Position numbers and translations under genes: made by a program
Shown: positions 1 through 8,295 of the stretch, piece by piece
How positions within the stretch are numbered: the first letter of the stretch is position 1
Layout: each line of letters begins with the position of its first letter
NCBI RefSeq assembly: GCF_029223285.1
Contig: NZ_JARHUJ010000002.1
Coordinates: forward strand, 434,001 to 498,000
Source: Paraflavitalea sp. CAU 1676
Lineage (GTDB): Bacteria; Bacteroidota; Bacteroidia; Chitinophagales; Chitinophagaceae
Direction of reading: 5' to 3'
Length of the DNA: 64,000 nucleotides
Notes under the pieces: model-generated
Told to the model about the DNA's origin: nothing
Seen by the model: only the letters and a program-made list of their open reading frames with translations
Databases searched by the model: none

Positions 1-509
1 ATATGGTTTCCCTGGCCCGGCAACGATCTCCCTTGCTCGAGCCTGCACTCATCCGCCTGTCGGATATGATGCGGTATATGCTTTATGAAACCAATGGCGA
101 ACGCTTTCCACTCGATAAGGAAGTGGAGTACCTGCGCAACTACATAGAACTGCAGCAGATGCGTTTTGGAGAAGATGTGGAACTGCTCACCACCATCGAC
201 GTGGATGCACAACCCTATACCATCGAACCCATGTTACTCATTCCCTTTGTGGAGAACGCCTTCAAGCATGGCATAGGGTTGGTAGATCACGCTTATATAC
301 ACATCAGTCTGGTGGTGAAGGAAGGTAAACTGGAGTTCCGCGTTCTCAATAACTACAATGGCGGCAACCGGTCCAAAGATGCCGTGTCCGGCATCGGGCT
401 GGCCAACGTTCGCAACCGGCTGCAGTTATTATATGGAGAAAAGCATAACTTGACAATACAGGATCATGGATCCATATACGATATAACCCTAAAGCTGGTA
501 CTCTCATGA
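1..509 (+). CDS. Sensor histidine kinase, LytS/YehU type (C-terminal part, 5' truncated)
   Basis: This is the C-terminal part of a membrane-anchored kinase of the His_kinase (LytS) family. The gene is cut by the window start, so the phospho-acceptor histidine lies outside. What remains is the helical stretch after the H-box (LSDMMRYMLYE, then YIELQQMRFG) and the ATP-binding domain, with its N-box (PFVENAFKHG) and a glycine-rich lid (GIGLANVRNRL). It overlaps the next gene, a LytTR response regulator, by 4 bp, so the two are co-translated and form a cognate pair. The signal sensed cannot be told from this fragment. Confidence 0.93.
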   Translation, partial: MVSLARQRSPLLEPALIRLSDMMRYMLYETNGERFPLDKEVEYLRNYIELQQMRFGEDVELLTTIDVDAQPYTIEPMLLIPFVENAFKHGIGLVDHAYIHISLVVKEGKLEFRVLNNYNGGNRSKDAVSGIGLANVRNRLQLLYGEKHNLTIQDHGSIYDITLKLVLS

Positions 510-1207
510 TGAAGTGTATTGCGGTAGATGACGAAAAACTGGTACTCGACCTCCTGGTCGATAATATACAGCAGATGCCTTACCTGCAACTGGTAAAGCG
601 TTGCCGCAATGCGATGGAAGCAGCTGAAGCCCTGCATGCCCATGATGTTGATCTGATCTTTCTCGATATTCAAATGCCGGGATTAAATGGATTGCAGTTC
701 CTGCAATCATTGAAGCATCCGCCCAAGGTGATCCTGATTACGGCATACCCCGAATATGCCATCGAAGGATTCAACCTCGATGTGGTCGATTACCTGTTGA
801 AGCCAGTGTCGTTCGAACGTTTCCTGAAAGCCTGCAACAAGGCATTGGAGCTTCACCGGCTGCAGCAAAAGCCTGTAGCGAAAGAAGACCTGCCCGATTA
901 TTTTTTCGTGTACGTGGAGTACATACAGGTAAAAGTGTCCATCCCGGCTATCGTCTATATCGAAGGGATGAAAGACTATGTGAAGATATACCTCGATAAT
1001 ACCACGAAGCCTGTCATCACCAAAATAAGCCTCAAAGCCATACAGGAAAAGCTCGCTGGTTTCCGTTTTGCACGCACGCATAAGTCCTACATCGTTGCAG
1101 CCGATAAAGTAACAGCTGTTAAACGCGATCTCGTTTGCCTGGGTGGGCTAGAGCTTCCCCTCAGTGAAAGCTACAAAGCAGCAGTCGGCGACATGCTGAC
1201 ACTCTAA
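506..1207 (+). CDS. LytTR-family response regulator
   Basis: Two-domain response regulator of 233 residues. The N-terminal receiver domain (about 1-120) has the acidic pair in AVDDEK, the phospho-acceptor Asp54 in FLDIQMPG and a later lysine in LLKPVSF. The C-terminal domain (about 140-233) is a LytTR DNA-binding domain, with the usual YIEGMKDYVKIY opening and ARTHKSYIV segment. Such regulators bind direct repeats upstream of target genes after phosphorylation by a LytS-type kinase. Its start codon overlaps the stop of the kinase gene. The following TonB-dependent receptor, 122 bp downstream on the same strand, is a possible target, but I see no clear site. Confidence 0.95.
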   Translation: MMKCIAVDDEKLVLDLLVDNIQQMPYLQLVKRCRNAMEAAEALHAHDVDLIFLDIQMPGLNGLQFLQSLKHPPKVILITAYPEYAIEGFNLDVVDYLLKPVSFERFLKACNKALELHRLQQKPVAKEDLPDYFFVYVEYIQVKVSIPAIVYIEGMKDYVKIYLDNTTKPVITKISLKAIQEKLAGFRFARTHKSYIVAADKVTAVKRDLVCLGGLELPLSESYKAAVGDMLTL

Positions 1208-1329
1208 GCGCGGTCTCCTCATCTCCCTGTTTGGTCTACACCTTTCCTGCAACATATCTATTCTACGGTGGCCGCTCCGGTCCGTGCTGATACTTTTGGG
1301 TCCTATTTATCACGCAAAAGGAATCAGCC

Positions 1330-3561
1330 ATGCCATCCACCTGCAGCATCATCCCGCTTATACTGTTCCTGTTCGTTGGCGTACAACTACAGGGCCAGAC
1401 AAGCCTGCGCGGCCGCCTGTCAAATGCACAAGGACAGCCAGTGGTCGCCGCCAGCATCCAGGTAAAGCAGGGCCGCTCCGGCGCCACCACCGACTCGGCC
1501 GGATGCTTCAGGCTGCCATTGAGCACCAGCGGTAACGTGATACTGAAAATATCGTCGGTGGGTTATAGATCAAAAGATACGCTGGTCAATACACTCGATA
1601 CAGCCTTGCTGGAGATCGTGCTGGAAGAAGCAGGCGTCAACCTGGGTGAAGTCGTGGTAGTAGGCGCCGGCACATTTGAAGCGAGCGATAAGGCGAAAGG
1701 CGCCTCGCTCACACCCATCGATGCTGTAACCGTGGCGGGCAATGGAGGCGACATCGCCAATGCATTACGATCGCTGCCCGGGGCCCAACAGATAGGGGAG
1801 ACCGAAGGCTTATTGGTAAGGGGCGGCGCCGGCAATGAAGCAAAGCAATTTGTCGATGGAGCACTACTGCCGCACCCCAACTTCTCTGCCATACCCGGCA
1901 TCCCACAGCCCGCCCGCCTCAATCCATTTTTGTTTAAGGGAATCCTCTTCAGTACAGGTGGCTACTCTGCCTTGTACGGCCAGGCCATGAGCAGCGCCCT
2001 CGTACTGGAAACGGTCGACCTGCCCGATCAGTCATCCGCCAGTGTGCAGTTGTTTCCTATGATGGTGGGCGCTGGCATTCAGCAACTGTCCCGTGATCAT
2101 AAAAGCAGCTACGGCGTCAATGCCCGCTATGGCAATTCAACAGGCTACAACAAACTCATCGATGCAAGGCCCGATTTTACGCACGGTCCGGAATATGCCA
2201 GCGGTGATGCCAACTTTCGCATAAAGACAGGCAAGGCAGGCATGCTGAAGTTCTATACCAACTACGGATACAATCATACCGGCATCAACAATCCCGATGC
2301 CGACAGTGCCGGCTGGTGGAACAGCTACGTCCTGAAAGGCATCAACAGTTACAGTAATCTGTCCTGGCGCAGCCCCGTGGGCACGGGCTGGAAAATAGAG
2401 GCCGTTCTCGCTTATAATTATTACAAGGAAGATGTGTACCATCAACTACTGGATGCAAAGAAATCCCCTGTCGTTTTACCTGGTGATTGGGCGGCTAAAA
2501 AGAATGCTGTCCATCATACCCGGAGCGATCTCGCGCAGGCGCGCACGGTCCTGAGCAGAACTTACCGCCGTCGGCAGGCCCTCCGGGTCGGTGCCGAATA
2601 CTTCTACGCCAAAGATGGATACCGCGTCGATGATACGGCACAAAGCCTGCAGGATCACCTCGTCGCCTTATTCGCAGAAACCGATCTCTACATCATCCGC
2701 AACCTGGCGTTTAAGGTCGGATTGCGTACCGAATCCTCCACCTTGCTGCAGCAGCTCAATTGGGCGCCGCGCATCGGCCTTGCCTATCGCTTCAAAGAAG
2801 GCGGACAGCTCAATGCAGCTTATGGCATCTTTTACCAGAAGCCCGAAAACAGGTACCTCCTGCAACAGGAGGCACTGACATATACCCGGTCCGATCATTT
2901 TATCCTTAATTACCAATACAAATTCAGCAACCGCCTCCTGCGTCTGGAAGCCTACTATAAAAAATATTACGACCTCATCACCACCACGCCCGGGGCGAAG
3001 AATGAAGGCGACGGATACGCAAAAGGGGTAGAACTGTTCTTTCGCGATAAGCGCACTTTCAAAAATGTCGATTACTGGGTCTCCTACACCTACCTCGATA
3101 CCAAAAGGCAATACCTGGATTATCCCGCACGGTTGCAGCCGGCATTCGCCACACCACATACTGTATCGTTGGCGGTGAAGCGCTTCTTTCGGCAACTCAA
3201 CCTGAGCGCCAATGGCAGCTTCACCTGGGCCACCGGCCGGCCTTATTATAACCTGCAAAAGGATGCTACCGGTACTGCTTATGTATTTGATCAGGGAACA
3301 ACCAATCAGTATGCGGCACTCAACCTGAGCTTTGCCTACCTCTTCACGATGTTCAAAGGATGGAAGAACAAAGACTTCTCTGGAATTGGCTTTGGTATGA
3401 ACAATGTATTCGGCAGGCAACAGGTGTTTGGGTACAACTACAGTTTCGATGGATTGACCAAACTGCCCGTCACCCAACCCGCGCTGCGCACCTGGTATGC
3501 CGGACTCTTCATGAGTTTTGGCATCGATCGCCGCGATGACCTTATCAATGAAAATCTATAA
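1330..3561 (+). CDS. TonB-dependent outer-membrane receptor with carboxypeptidase-D-like N-terminal domain
   Basis: Outer-membrane active transporter of 743 residues, short for this class. A signal peptide covers about residues 1-23. A carboxypeptidase-regulatory-like beta-sandwich follows (about 25-105), then a plug domain (about 115-230; see LRSLPGAQQIGETEG and VRGGAGNEAKQFVDG), then a beta-barrel with alternating aromatic strands to the C-terminus. It has no SusD partner and no SusC-type signature, so it resembles the smaller siderophore or peptide class of receptors rather than a glycan importer. The next gene follows after 22 bp. The ligand is unknown. Confidence 0.88.
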   Translation: MPSTCSIIPLILFLFVGVQLQGQTSLRGRLSNAQGQPVVAASIQVKQGRSGATTDSAGCFRLPLSTSGNVILKISSVGYRSKDTLVNTLDTALLEIVLEEAGVNLGEVVVVGAGTFEASDKAKGASLTPIDAVTVAGNGGDIANALRSLPGAQQIGETEGLLVRGGAGNEAKQFVDGALLPHPNFSAIPGIPQPARLNPFLFKGILFSTGGYSALYGQAMSSALVLETVDLPDQSSASVQLFPMMVGAGIQQLSRDHKSSYGVNARYGNSTGYNKLIDARPDFTHGPEYASGDANFRIKTGKAGMLKFYTNYGYNHTGINNPDADSAGWWNSYVLKGINSYSNLSWRSPVGTGWKIEAVLAYNYYKEDVYHQLLDAKKSPVVLPGDWAAKKNAVHHTRSDLAQARTVLSRTYRRRQALRVGAEYFYAKDGYRVDDTAQSLQDHLVALFAETDLYIIRNLAFKVGLRTESSTLLQQLNWAPRIGLAYRFKEGGQLNAAYGIFYQKPENRYLLQQEALTYTRSDHFILNYQYKFSNRLLRLEAYYKKYYDLITTTPGAKNEGDGYAKGVELFFRDKRTFKNVDYWVSYTYLDTKRQYLDYPARLQPAFATPHTVSLAVKRFFRQLNLSANGSFTWATGRPYYNLQKDATGTAYVFDQGTTNQYAALNLSFAYLFTMFKGWKNKDFSGIGFGMNNVFGRQQVFGYNYSFDGLTKLPVTQPALRTWYAGLFMSFGIDRRDDLINENL

Positions 3562-3583
3562 CAAACCATAAAAACAGAAAAGT

Positions 3584-4240
3584 ATGAAAAGATCACTCCC
3601 TGTATGGCTCATAGCTAGTCTGATGACAATAGGCGCAATAGCGCAGGACAAAACAGAAGCATCCCTGCAGGCGGCAGTGGGAAAACTCGATAACGCCACC
3701 ACGGCCAAAGAGTATCAGCAACTGGCCACCGAGTTTGCCGCCATTGCCCGCCAGTCGCCCACATCCTGGCTGGCCTGGTATTATGCCGCGTACAGTAATG
3801 CGAAAACTGGTTGGCTGTATGAAAATGACGGCGATAAAATAGAACCCTTTGCCAGGCTGGCCGAAGAGCAGGGCAAAAAAGCGCTCGCGCTGCTCGATAC
3901 CGCCCGGCAAAAAGAGGAGACCTCCGAATTGTATTGTGTGCTCAGCATGGCCAACCGTGCCTGGGTATTCATCAATCCCATGAGTTATGGGCGCAAATAC
4001 GGACCCATCGCAGGACAGTATGTACAGAAAGCGAAAGCAGCGAACCCCGCCAATCCCCGGGCGCTTTACCTCGAAGGCTGGGAGAAATATGCAACGCCCA
4101 AAATGTGGGGTGGCGATAAAAAGAAAGCAAAGGAGTTGCTGGAGCACGCACAGCAAGAGTTAACGGCCCGGTCGGCTACCGGCAATGCACCACACTGGGG
4201 AAAGCGGGAAGTAGAAGAGCTGTTGTCGAAACTTAAGTAA
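3584..4240 (+). CDS. Exported TPR-like protein of unknown function
   Basis: 218 residues with a signal peptide (about 1-20, ending AIA-QDK). The rest is alpha-helical, with TPR-like helix pairs rich in Ala, Leu, Tyr and Trp (for example SWLAWYYAAYSNAK and NPRALYLEGWEKYA). It probably acts in the periplasm as a protein-interaction scaffold. It starts 22 bp after the TonB-dependent receptor stop, so the two are likely co-transcribed and may work together. No catalytic motif is visible. The family name is not recognised; the domain call rests on the helix pattern. Confidence 0.75.
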   Translation: MKRSLPVWLIASLMTIGAIAQDKTEASLQAAVGKLDNATTAKEYQQLATEFAAIARQSPTSWLAWYYAAYSNAKTGWLYENDGDKIEPFARLAEEQGKKALALLDTARQKEETSELYCVLSMANRAWVFINPMSYGRKYGPIAGQYVQKAKAANPANPRALYLEGWEKYATPKMWGGDKKKAKELLEHAQQELTARSATGNAPHWGKREVEELLSKLK

Positions 4241-4244
4241 AAGG

Positions 4245-4262
4245 GTGGGGCGGAAGCCCCAC
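4245..4262 (+). terminator. Short GC-rich hairpin after the TPR gene
   Basis: A perfect 7-bp inverted repeat, GTGGGGC-GGAA-GCCCCAC, starts 4 bp after the stop of the TPR gene. There is no clear U-tract, so it could be a weak terminator or a 3'-end processing hairpin. It lies before the next small gene, which probably starts at 4293 rather than at the upstream in-frame GTG inside this hairpin. Confidence 0.45.
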
Positions 4263-4292
4263 ACCTATTCAATCATCTTTAAATCATGCGTT

Positions 4293-4550
4293 ATGCCATT
4301 CGTATTCATCATCCTGCTACGCATACTGTTTGTAGCGTGCATGGTATTCATCATCGGTTATGTATTCGGAGGATTCTCAAAAAAGCCCGCGTTGGTAACC
4401 ATCACCAAAGTAGCCGTCATTATGGCCATCCTCCTGTTTATTACCACGAACTTCCTGTCGATGCGGGCCGGATTCCGGCACCAGCGCTATGGACAGCAGG
4501 CGGATTGCGGCTGGTACCAGCGCGATTCGGTCAATGCGCCGCACCATTGA
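4293..4550 (+). CDS. Small membrane protein, unknown
   Basis: An 85-residue protein with two hydrophobic segments (about 2-24 and 34-54) joined by a short basic/glycine turn (GGFSKK), and a polar tail. I chose ATG 4293 because translation from upstream in-frame codons would cross the hairpin at 4245-4262. Its stop codon directly abuts the stop of the convergent sensor-kinase gene, the two forming the palindrome TGATCA. No family recognised. Confidence 0.55.
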   Translation: MPFVFIILLRILFVACMVFIIGYVFGGFSKKPALVTITKVAVIMAILLFITTNFLSMRAGFRHQRYGQQADCGWYQRDSVNAPHH

Positions 4551-6560
4551 TCAGGCGGCCAGGACAAACTCCGATAACAGGAACTCGATCCTGATGGAAC
4601 TGCCTTCGGAGGAAGAGTCTATATGCACTGTTCCTCCGAAAGGTTCCATGCGCTGGGAAAGCCCCCGTAAGCCTAAGCTGCCGCCTGCCTGCAACGAGGC
4701 CGGGTCAAACCCCTTGCCATTGTCTTCAACAGTAATGGAGAACATATCCCGGAAGAAGGAGAGCTGCACGATCACTGCAGAAGCATTGGCATGTTTGATT
4801 ACATTGTTTAGCAGCTCCTGGATCGTATGAAAGGTGAGCAATTCAAAATGATACTTGAAACGTTCTGGCTGTCCATGCGATTGAAACGAAACAGAAAGCT
4901 GATGATTGCGCCCGATCTTGTCGCAATAAGCCTGCACCGCATCTCGGAGGCCCTTATCCTGTAAAATGACTGGCTGTAGATTATGGGCCGCTTCGCGGAT
5001 GGAAGCGGTGGCATCCTTCAGCAGGCCCAGGGATTCCCGGTAAGGTGCCAGTGCAGATAGATGACCTTGTTGTATACCAAGCGCATCCATCTTGAGTCGC
5101 GCAGCCGATACGGCACTGGCAACGCCATCATGCAGGTAGCGCGCTATGCGGCCTCTTTCTCTTTCTTCACCTTCCATCATCGCCTGCATAACCCGCAGAT
5201 CATATTCCCGTTGTAAGGTCAATAATTTTTGCTGTTGCAGCAGTCTTTGCTGGCGGTAGTAGAACCAGCCGACTGCGCCGGTGATGAGTACTACCAAAGT
5301 GATACACGCCCAGATGAGGGTCCAGGTATCCTTTTGTTTCAGGGCCAGGTCACGCTGCGCAATAGCCAGCTGTTGCTCTCCGATGGCTTTGTCTTTTTGC
5401 AGGGTCCGGAATCTCGTTTCAAGCGTGTTGACCTGGTTGGTCACTTCTTCATTGCGCAGGCTGTCGCTGTACAACTGGTATTTTTGGAAGGCATCGAGAC
5501 TGGCAGCCTTCATGCCCAAAGAAGTATACACGATGGTGAGGTAGTCATAAGCGCGCTGCAGGTTTTGTTTTTGATGAATGGGAGTGGCAATGGCGACCGA
5601 TTTCAGTAGATATTCCTTGGCGCGTGCATATTGCTTCAGCCCCTTATACGCTTTGGCAAAACCCAGGTAGATGCCGCTAAGGTAATAGGGATCGCCCGAT
5701 CGAATGGCCAGGGACTCCGCTACACGCAGGTAATTCAGGGCCGGGTCGTACTGGTTGAAATTACACAGGTCGTCCGATAGGTTCAACCTCGTCAGGTACC
5801 TGCCCACCAGATATTCCTTCCGGTCGCTCAGGTGCATGGCAGCCTGCGTGGTTTCAAGAAATGCAGGCCTGCGGCCGAGCGTCTTATAACTGACCGCTTT
5901 GGCGATGAGCGCAATCACCACACGAACAGTATCCTTGTTCTGCCGGGCAATAGCTTCCGCTTTATCGATGTATTGTAAAGATTTCGCCGGCTGATCCAGC
6001 TTTTGAAAGATCGTGCCGATATTACAGTATACCGGAGCCAGTAGGTGGCGTGTTGACGTTTTTTCCAACAGCGAGGCTGCCTTCAGATAGCCGTCCATGG
6101 CTTCCTGCAGCAAGCCCTGGAAATTGTACAGGTTGGCCATATTGTTATAAACCTTCCCCAATTCAATATCGTTGTGCAATTTTTCGAAATATGGGATTGC
6201 CCGGGTGAAGAGTATCTTGGCGCTGTCGTACAGCCCGCGGTCCGATAAGATCATGCCTTTGAGTAAGTGCGACCTTGCGATGCCATACGGATAGTCGAGT
6301 CCCGTGCTCATCTCGTAAGTTCGTTCAAGCAACCGCAATGAACTGTCTCCCTCCACATCCATCAGATCGTAGCAGTAAGCGAGCAGGTGATTGATGGAGG
6401 CTGTATCATTCCTGATATCGGCTGTCTGCGCCCGGTATTTGTCGTGCACAGCTTGCGGAGTTTGGGCATTAGCTGGAGGTAAAGTAATAATACAGGCCAA
6501 CAGCAGCACTAAACTGCAGCAACCGGGTCGCACGGCTATCAGCAAATGGAATGGGCGCAT
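4551..6560 (-). CDS. TPR-containing sensor histidine kinase (HisKA_3 / NarX type)
   Basis: 669 residues from ATG 6560. This start gives a clean signal peptide (LVLLLACIITLPPANA); an in-frame ATG 117 bp further up would bury it. The periplasmic part (about 50-400) is a run of TPR repeats. One transmembrane helix follows (WTLIWACITLVVLITGAVGWFYY), then a coiled coil, a HisKA_3 domain with phospho-acceptor His477 (ARYLHDGVASA) and a HATPase_c domain (NNVIKHA, DNGKGFDP, GLRGLSQRM). Kinases of this type normally phosphorylate NarL/LuxR-type regulators, but none is in the window, so it is an orphan here. Confidence 0.93.
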   Translation of the reverse strand: MRPFHLLIAVRPGCCSLVLLLACIITLPPANAQTPQAVHDKYRAQTADIRNDTASINHLLAYCYDLMDVEGDSSLRLLERTYEMSTGLDYPYGIARSHLLKGMILSDRGLYDSAKILFTRAIPYFEKLHNDIELGKVYNNMANLYNFQGLLQEAMDGYLKAASLLEKTSTRHLLAPVYCNIGTIFQKLDQPAKSLQYIDKAEAIARQNKDTVRVVIALIAKAVSYKTLGRRPAFLETTQAAMHLSDRKEYLVGRYLTRLNLSDDLCNFNQYDPALNYLRVAESLAIRSGDPYYLSGIYLGFAKAYKGLKQYARAKEYLLKSVAIATPIHQKQNLQRAYDYLTIVYTSLGMKAASLDAFQKYQLYSDSLRNEEVTNQVNTLETRFRTLQKDKAIGEQQLAIAQRDLALKQKDTWTLIWACITLVVLITGAVGWFYYRQQRLLQQQKLLTLQREYDLRVMQAMMEGEERERGRIARYLHDGVASAVSAARLKMDALGIQQGHLSALAPYRESLGLLKDATASIREAAHNLQPVILQDKGLRDAVQAYCDKIGRNHQLSVSFQSHGQPERFKYHFELLTFHTIQELLNNVIKHANASAVIVQLSFFRDMFSITVEDNGKGFDPASLQAGGSLGLRGLSQRMEPFGGTVHIDSSSEGSSIRIEFLLSEFVLAA

Positions 6561-6829
6561 AGCGTGCAAATTAAAAAAGCCGCTTCGCCCGGCGAGCTCC
6601 ACCGCTTGCCGTTCATCCGCTTTCGGCATTTTGGCGGTCTGAACGACCTGATAGGGGCGCTGAAATGCCTTATTCAATAGTTCGATTACAACCTTCTGTC
6701 AAAGGTCTTATGTCTAACAGCGCAGTAGGTCGCCCTGCTGCGCTGTTACCTTATCTGTAAGGCATTTCGCTATTGATCTGGTACAAAATCGGTAAGCACT
6801 TTTTTACCCGTTGGTCGGCAGACTCGTTC

Positions 6830-7606
6830 TTATTTTCCAAGCGCCTTGACGATCGCTTCCCCAACGCCCTTGGCCGATTGCGGGTTTTGGCCAGTGATCA
6901 ACCGCCCGTCTACCGTAACATGAGGCTGCCACAAACCCGATTTCTCAAATTGACCGCCACGCTCGATCAGTTTGTTCTCCAGCAGGAAAGGAACAACTTT
7001 CTCCAGCTTTACCGCAGTTTCTTCTTCATTGGTGAAGGCATTGATCTTTTTACCCTTTACCAGGTAATCGCCATTGCTTAATTTGATATTGACCAGCCCG
7101 GCAGGGCCATGACATACCGCACTCACAATACCTCCTTGTTCATAGATAGCGGTAGCGATCTTTGCGAGGACTGTATTGTCGGCCAGGTCCCACATAGCGC
7201 CATGCCCGCCCGCATAGAAGATCGCAGCGTACTGGCTGGCATCTACCTCGTCCGGCTTCATAGAATGTTCGATCTTATCGCGGTATTTCTTGTCTTCCCA
7301 GAAAGCCTTGTTGGCGGCATCGTCCAGGTTGAACCCGTCGACCGGCGGTTTACCGCCCTGCGGGCTCACAAAATCTATTTCATAACCCGCTTCCTTTAAT
7401 ACTTCCCAGGGATGTGAAACTTCGCCCAGGTAATAACCGGTCGGCTCGCCGGTGCTGCCTTTTTTGTCGTGGCTGGTAACCACAAAGAGGATCTTCTTTT
7501 TCATATTTACTGATTGACGCGTTTGAGCAACAGTCTGTCCCACGCCAGTGGTCAGCAGGGCCAGGACCATTACAGAATGAAATAATTGCTTAGTTGATAG
7601 TTGCAT
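6830..7606 (-). CDS. Exported DJ-1/PfpI-family protein, Hsp31-like (glutamine amidotransferase class I-like)
   Basis: 258 residues from ATG 7606, which puts a signal peptide at about 1-28. The body matches the Hsp31/DJ-1/PfpI superfamily: the nucleophile elbow AVCHGPAG with Cys165-His166, an upstream acidic residue in STGEPTGYYLGE, and GGHGAMWDLADN. Members act as chaperones, glyoxalase III or proteases; which applies cannot be told from sequence. An exported form is less usual. It lies downstream of a Crp/Fnr regulator gene on the same strand, with a CRP-like palindrome about 75 bp ahead of its start, so regulation by that protein is likely. Confidence 0.9.
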   Translation of the reverse strand: MQLSTKQLFHSVMVLALLTTGVGQTVAQTRQSVNMKKKILFVVTSHDKKGSTGEPTGYYLGEVSHPWEVLKEAGYEIDFVSPQGGKPPVDGFNLDDAANKAFWEDKKYRDKIEHSMKPDEVDASQYAAIFYAGGHGAMWDLADNTVLAKIATAIYEQGGIVSAVCHGPAGLVNIKLSNGDYLVKGKKINAFTNEEETAVKLEKVVPFLLENKLIERGGQFEKSGLWQPHVTVDGRLITGQNPQSAKGVGEAIVKALGK

Positions 7607-7629
7607 AATGTGGTAATGAATTGACCACA

Positions 7630-7637
7630 CAAAGCTC
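7630..7637 (-). promoter_or_regulatory. Candidate -7 element of the DJ-1/PfpI gene
   Basis: On the minus strand this reads GAGCTTTG, one base from the Bacteroidota -7 consensus TAnnTTTG at the fixed positions. It would place the transcription start near 7626. The centre of the CRP-like palindrome would then lie about 62-63 bp upstream, close to the classic class I activator position. Confidence 0.35.
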
Positions 7638-7680
7638 GGGAAGGGGAAGGGCCCGGCACAGGAGCCAGCGCACAAATTTG

Positions 7681-7698
7681 GTGTGATCTATATCACAC
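7681..7698. promoter_or_regulatory. CRP-like operator palindrome TGTGA-N6-TCACA
   Basis: GTGTGAT-CTAT-ATCACAC is a perfect 7-bp inverted repeat. It contains the full TGTGA-N6-TCACA consensus known for Escherichia coli CRP. It overlaps the last base of the stop codon of the crp/fnr-family gene and lies 75 bp upstream of the DJ-1/PfpI start. The adjacent regulator has the SRETLSR recognition-helix pattern expected to read TGTGA, so this is probably its own operator. Confidence 0.7.
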
Positions 7699-8264
7699 TA
7701 GGCGCCATGTAAACGGCTGAGGGTTTCACGCGACACGCCCAGGTAAGCGGCGATCATCGTTTTGGGCAGGCGTTGGGTAAGGGTAGGGTACTGTAGCAGG
7801 AACTGTTCGTAACGTTCTTTGGCGCTGCTGTCGAGCAGGCTGATGATGCGTCGCTGTAAAGCTACATAACCGTTGCTGGTCTTTACGCGGAAACAATGCT
7901 CGATCTTATGCAGCTCCGAACACAGCTTTTCGCGATTGTGCAGCGACAAACACAGCACTTCCGTTTCTTCAAGGCAGTCGATATTGATGGTGGCGGCAGC
8001 CTGGTTGAAATGCGCCTGGTAATCGGAGATCCACCAGTCCTCCATCGCAAATTGCAGAATGTGCTCCTTGCCGTCTTGCGAAGTATGCGTAGCCTTGAGC
8101 AATCCCTTCAGCACAAAGTGATCGTTGGGCACCGCGTTGCCTTCCTGCACCAGGAACTGGTGTTTCTTCAACTTCTTCGTCGTGAAGTGAGACAGGATAT
8201 AATCGAACTCCGCATCGCTGAACGGACTGATTTTCTCCAGGTGTATGCGTAACGGGTGACTCAT
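7698..8264 (-). CDS. Crp/Fnr-family transcriptional regulator
   Basis: 188 residues from ATG 8264, preceded by an unusually good ribosome site (AAAGGAG). The N-terminal half is a cyclic-nucleotide-binding-like beta-barrel (about 10-115), without a clear cAMP-binding phosphate cassette. The C-terminal helix-turn-helix is short, with recognition helix GVSRETLSRLH (Arg179, Glu180, Arg184), the R-E-x-x-x-R spacing that in E. coli CRP reads TGTGA. There are no Fnr-type N-terminal cysteines. It sits between an MFS gene (28 bp) and the DJ-1/PfpI gene, whose upstream region carries a matching palindrome. The effector is unknown. Confidence 0.92.
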   Translation of the reverse strand: MSHPLRIHLEKISPFSDAEFDYILSHFTTKKLKKHQFLVQEGNAVPNDHFVLKGLLKATHTSQDGKEHILQFAMEDWWISDYQAHFNQAAATINIDCLEETEVLCLSLHNREKLCSELHKIEHCFRVKTSNGYVALQRRIISLLDSSAKERYEQFLLQYPTLTQRLPKTMIAAYLGVSRETLSRLHGA

Positions 8265-8287
8265 ATTCGCTCCTTTAATGCCGTAAA

Positions 8288-8295
8288 CAAAGCTA
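8288..8295 (-). promoter_or_regulatory. Candidate -7 element (TAGCTTTG) for the crp/fnr-family gene
   Basis: Minus-strand TAGCTTTG is a perfect match to the Bacteroidota -7 consensus TAnnTTTG, 23 bp upstream of ATG 8264. It overlaps the stop codon of the upstream MFS gene, so the regulator may have its own promoter in addition to read-through. No clear -33 box is seen. Confidence 0.45.

Noticed and set aside
3584-4594. Alternative overlapping frames around the small membrane protein (4286-4594 and others)
   Set aside because: They lack the two clear hydrophobic segments of the frame at 4293-4550 and overlap the kinase gene end.
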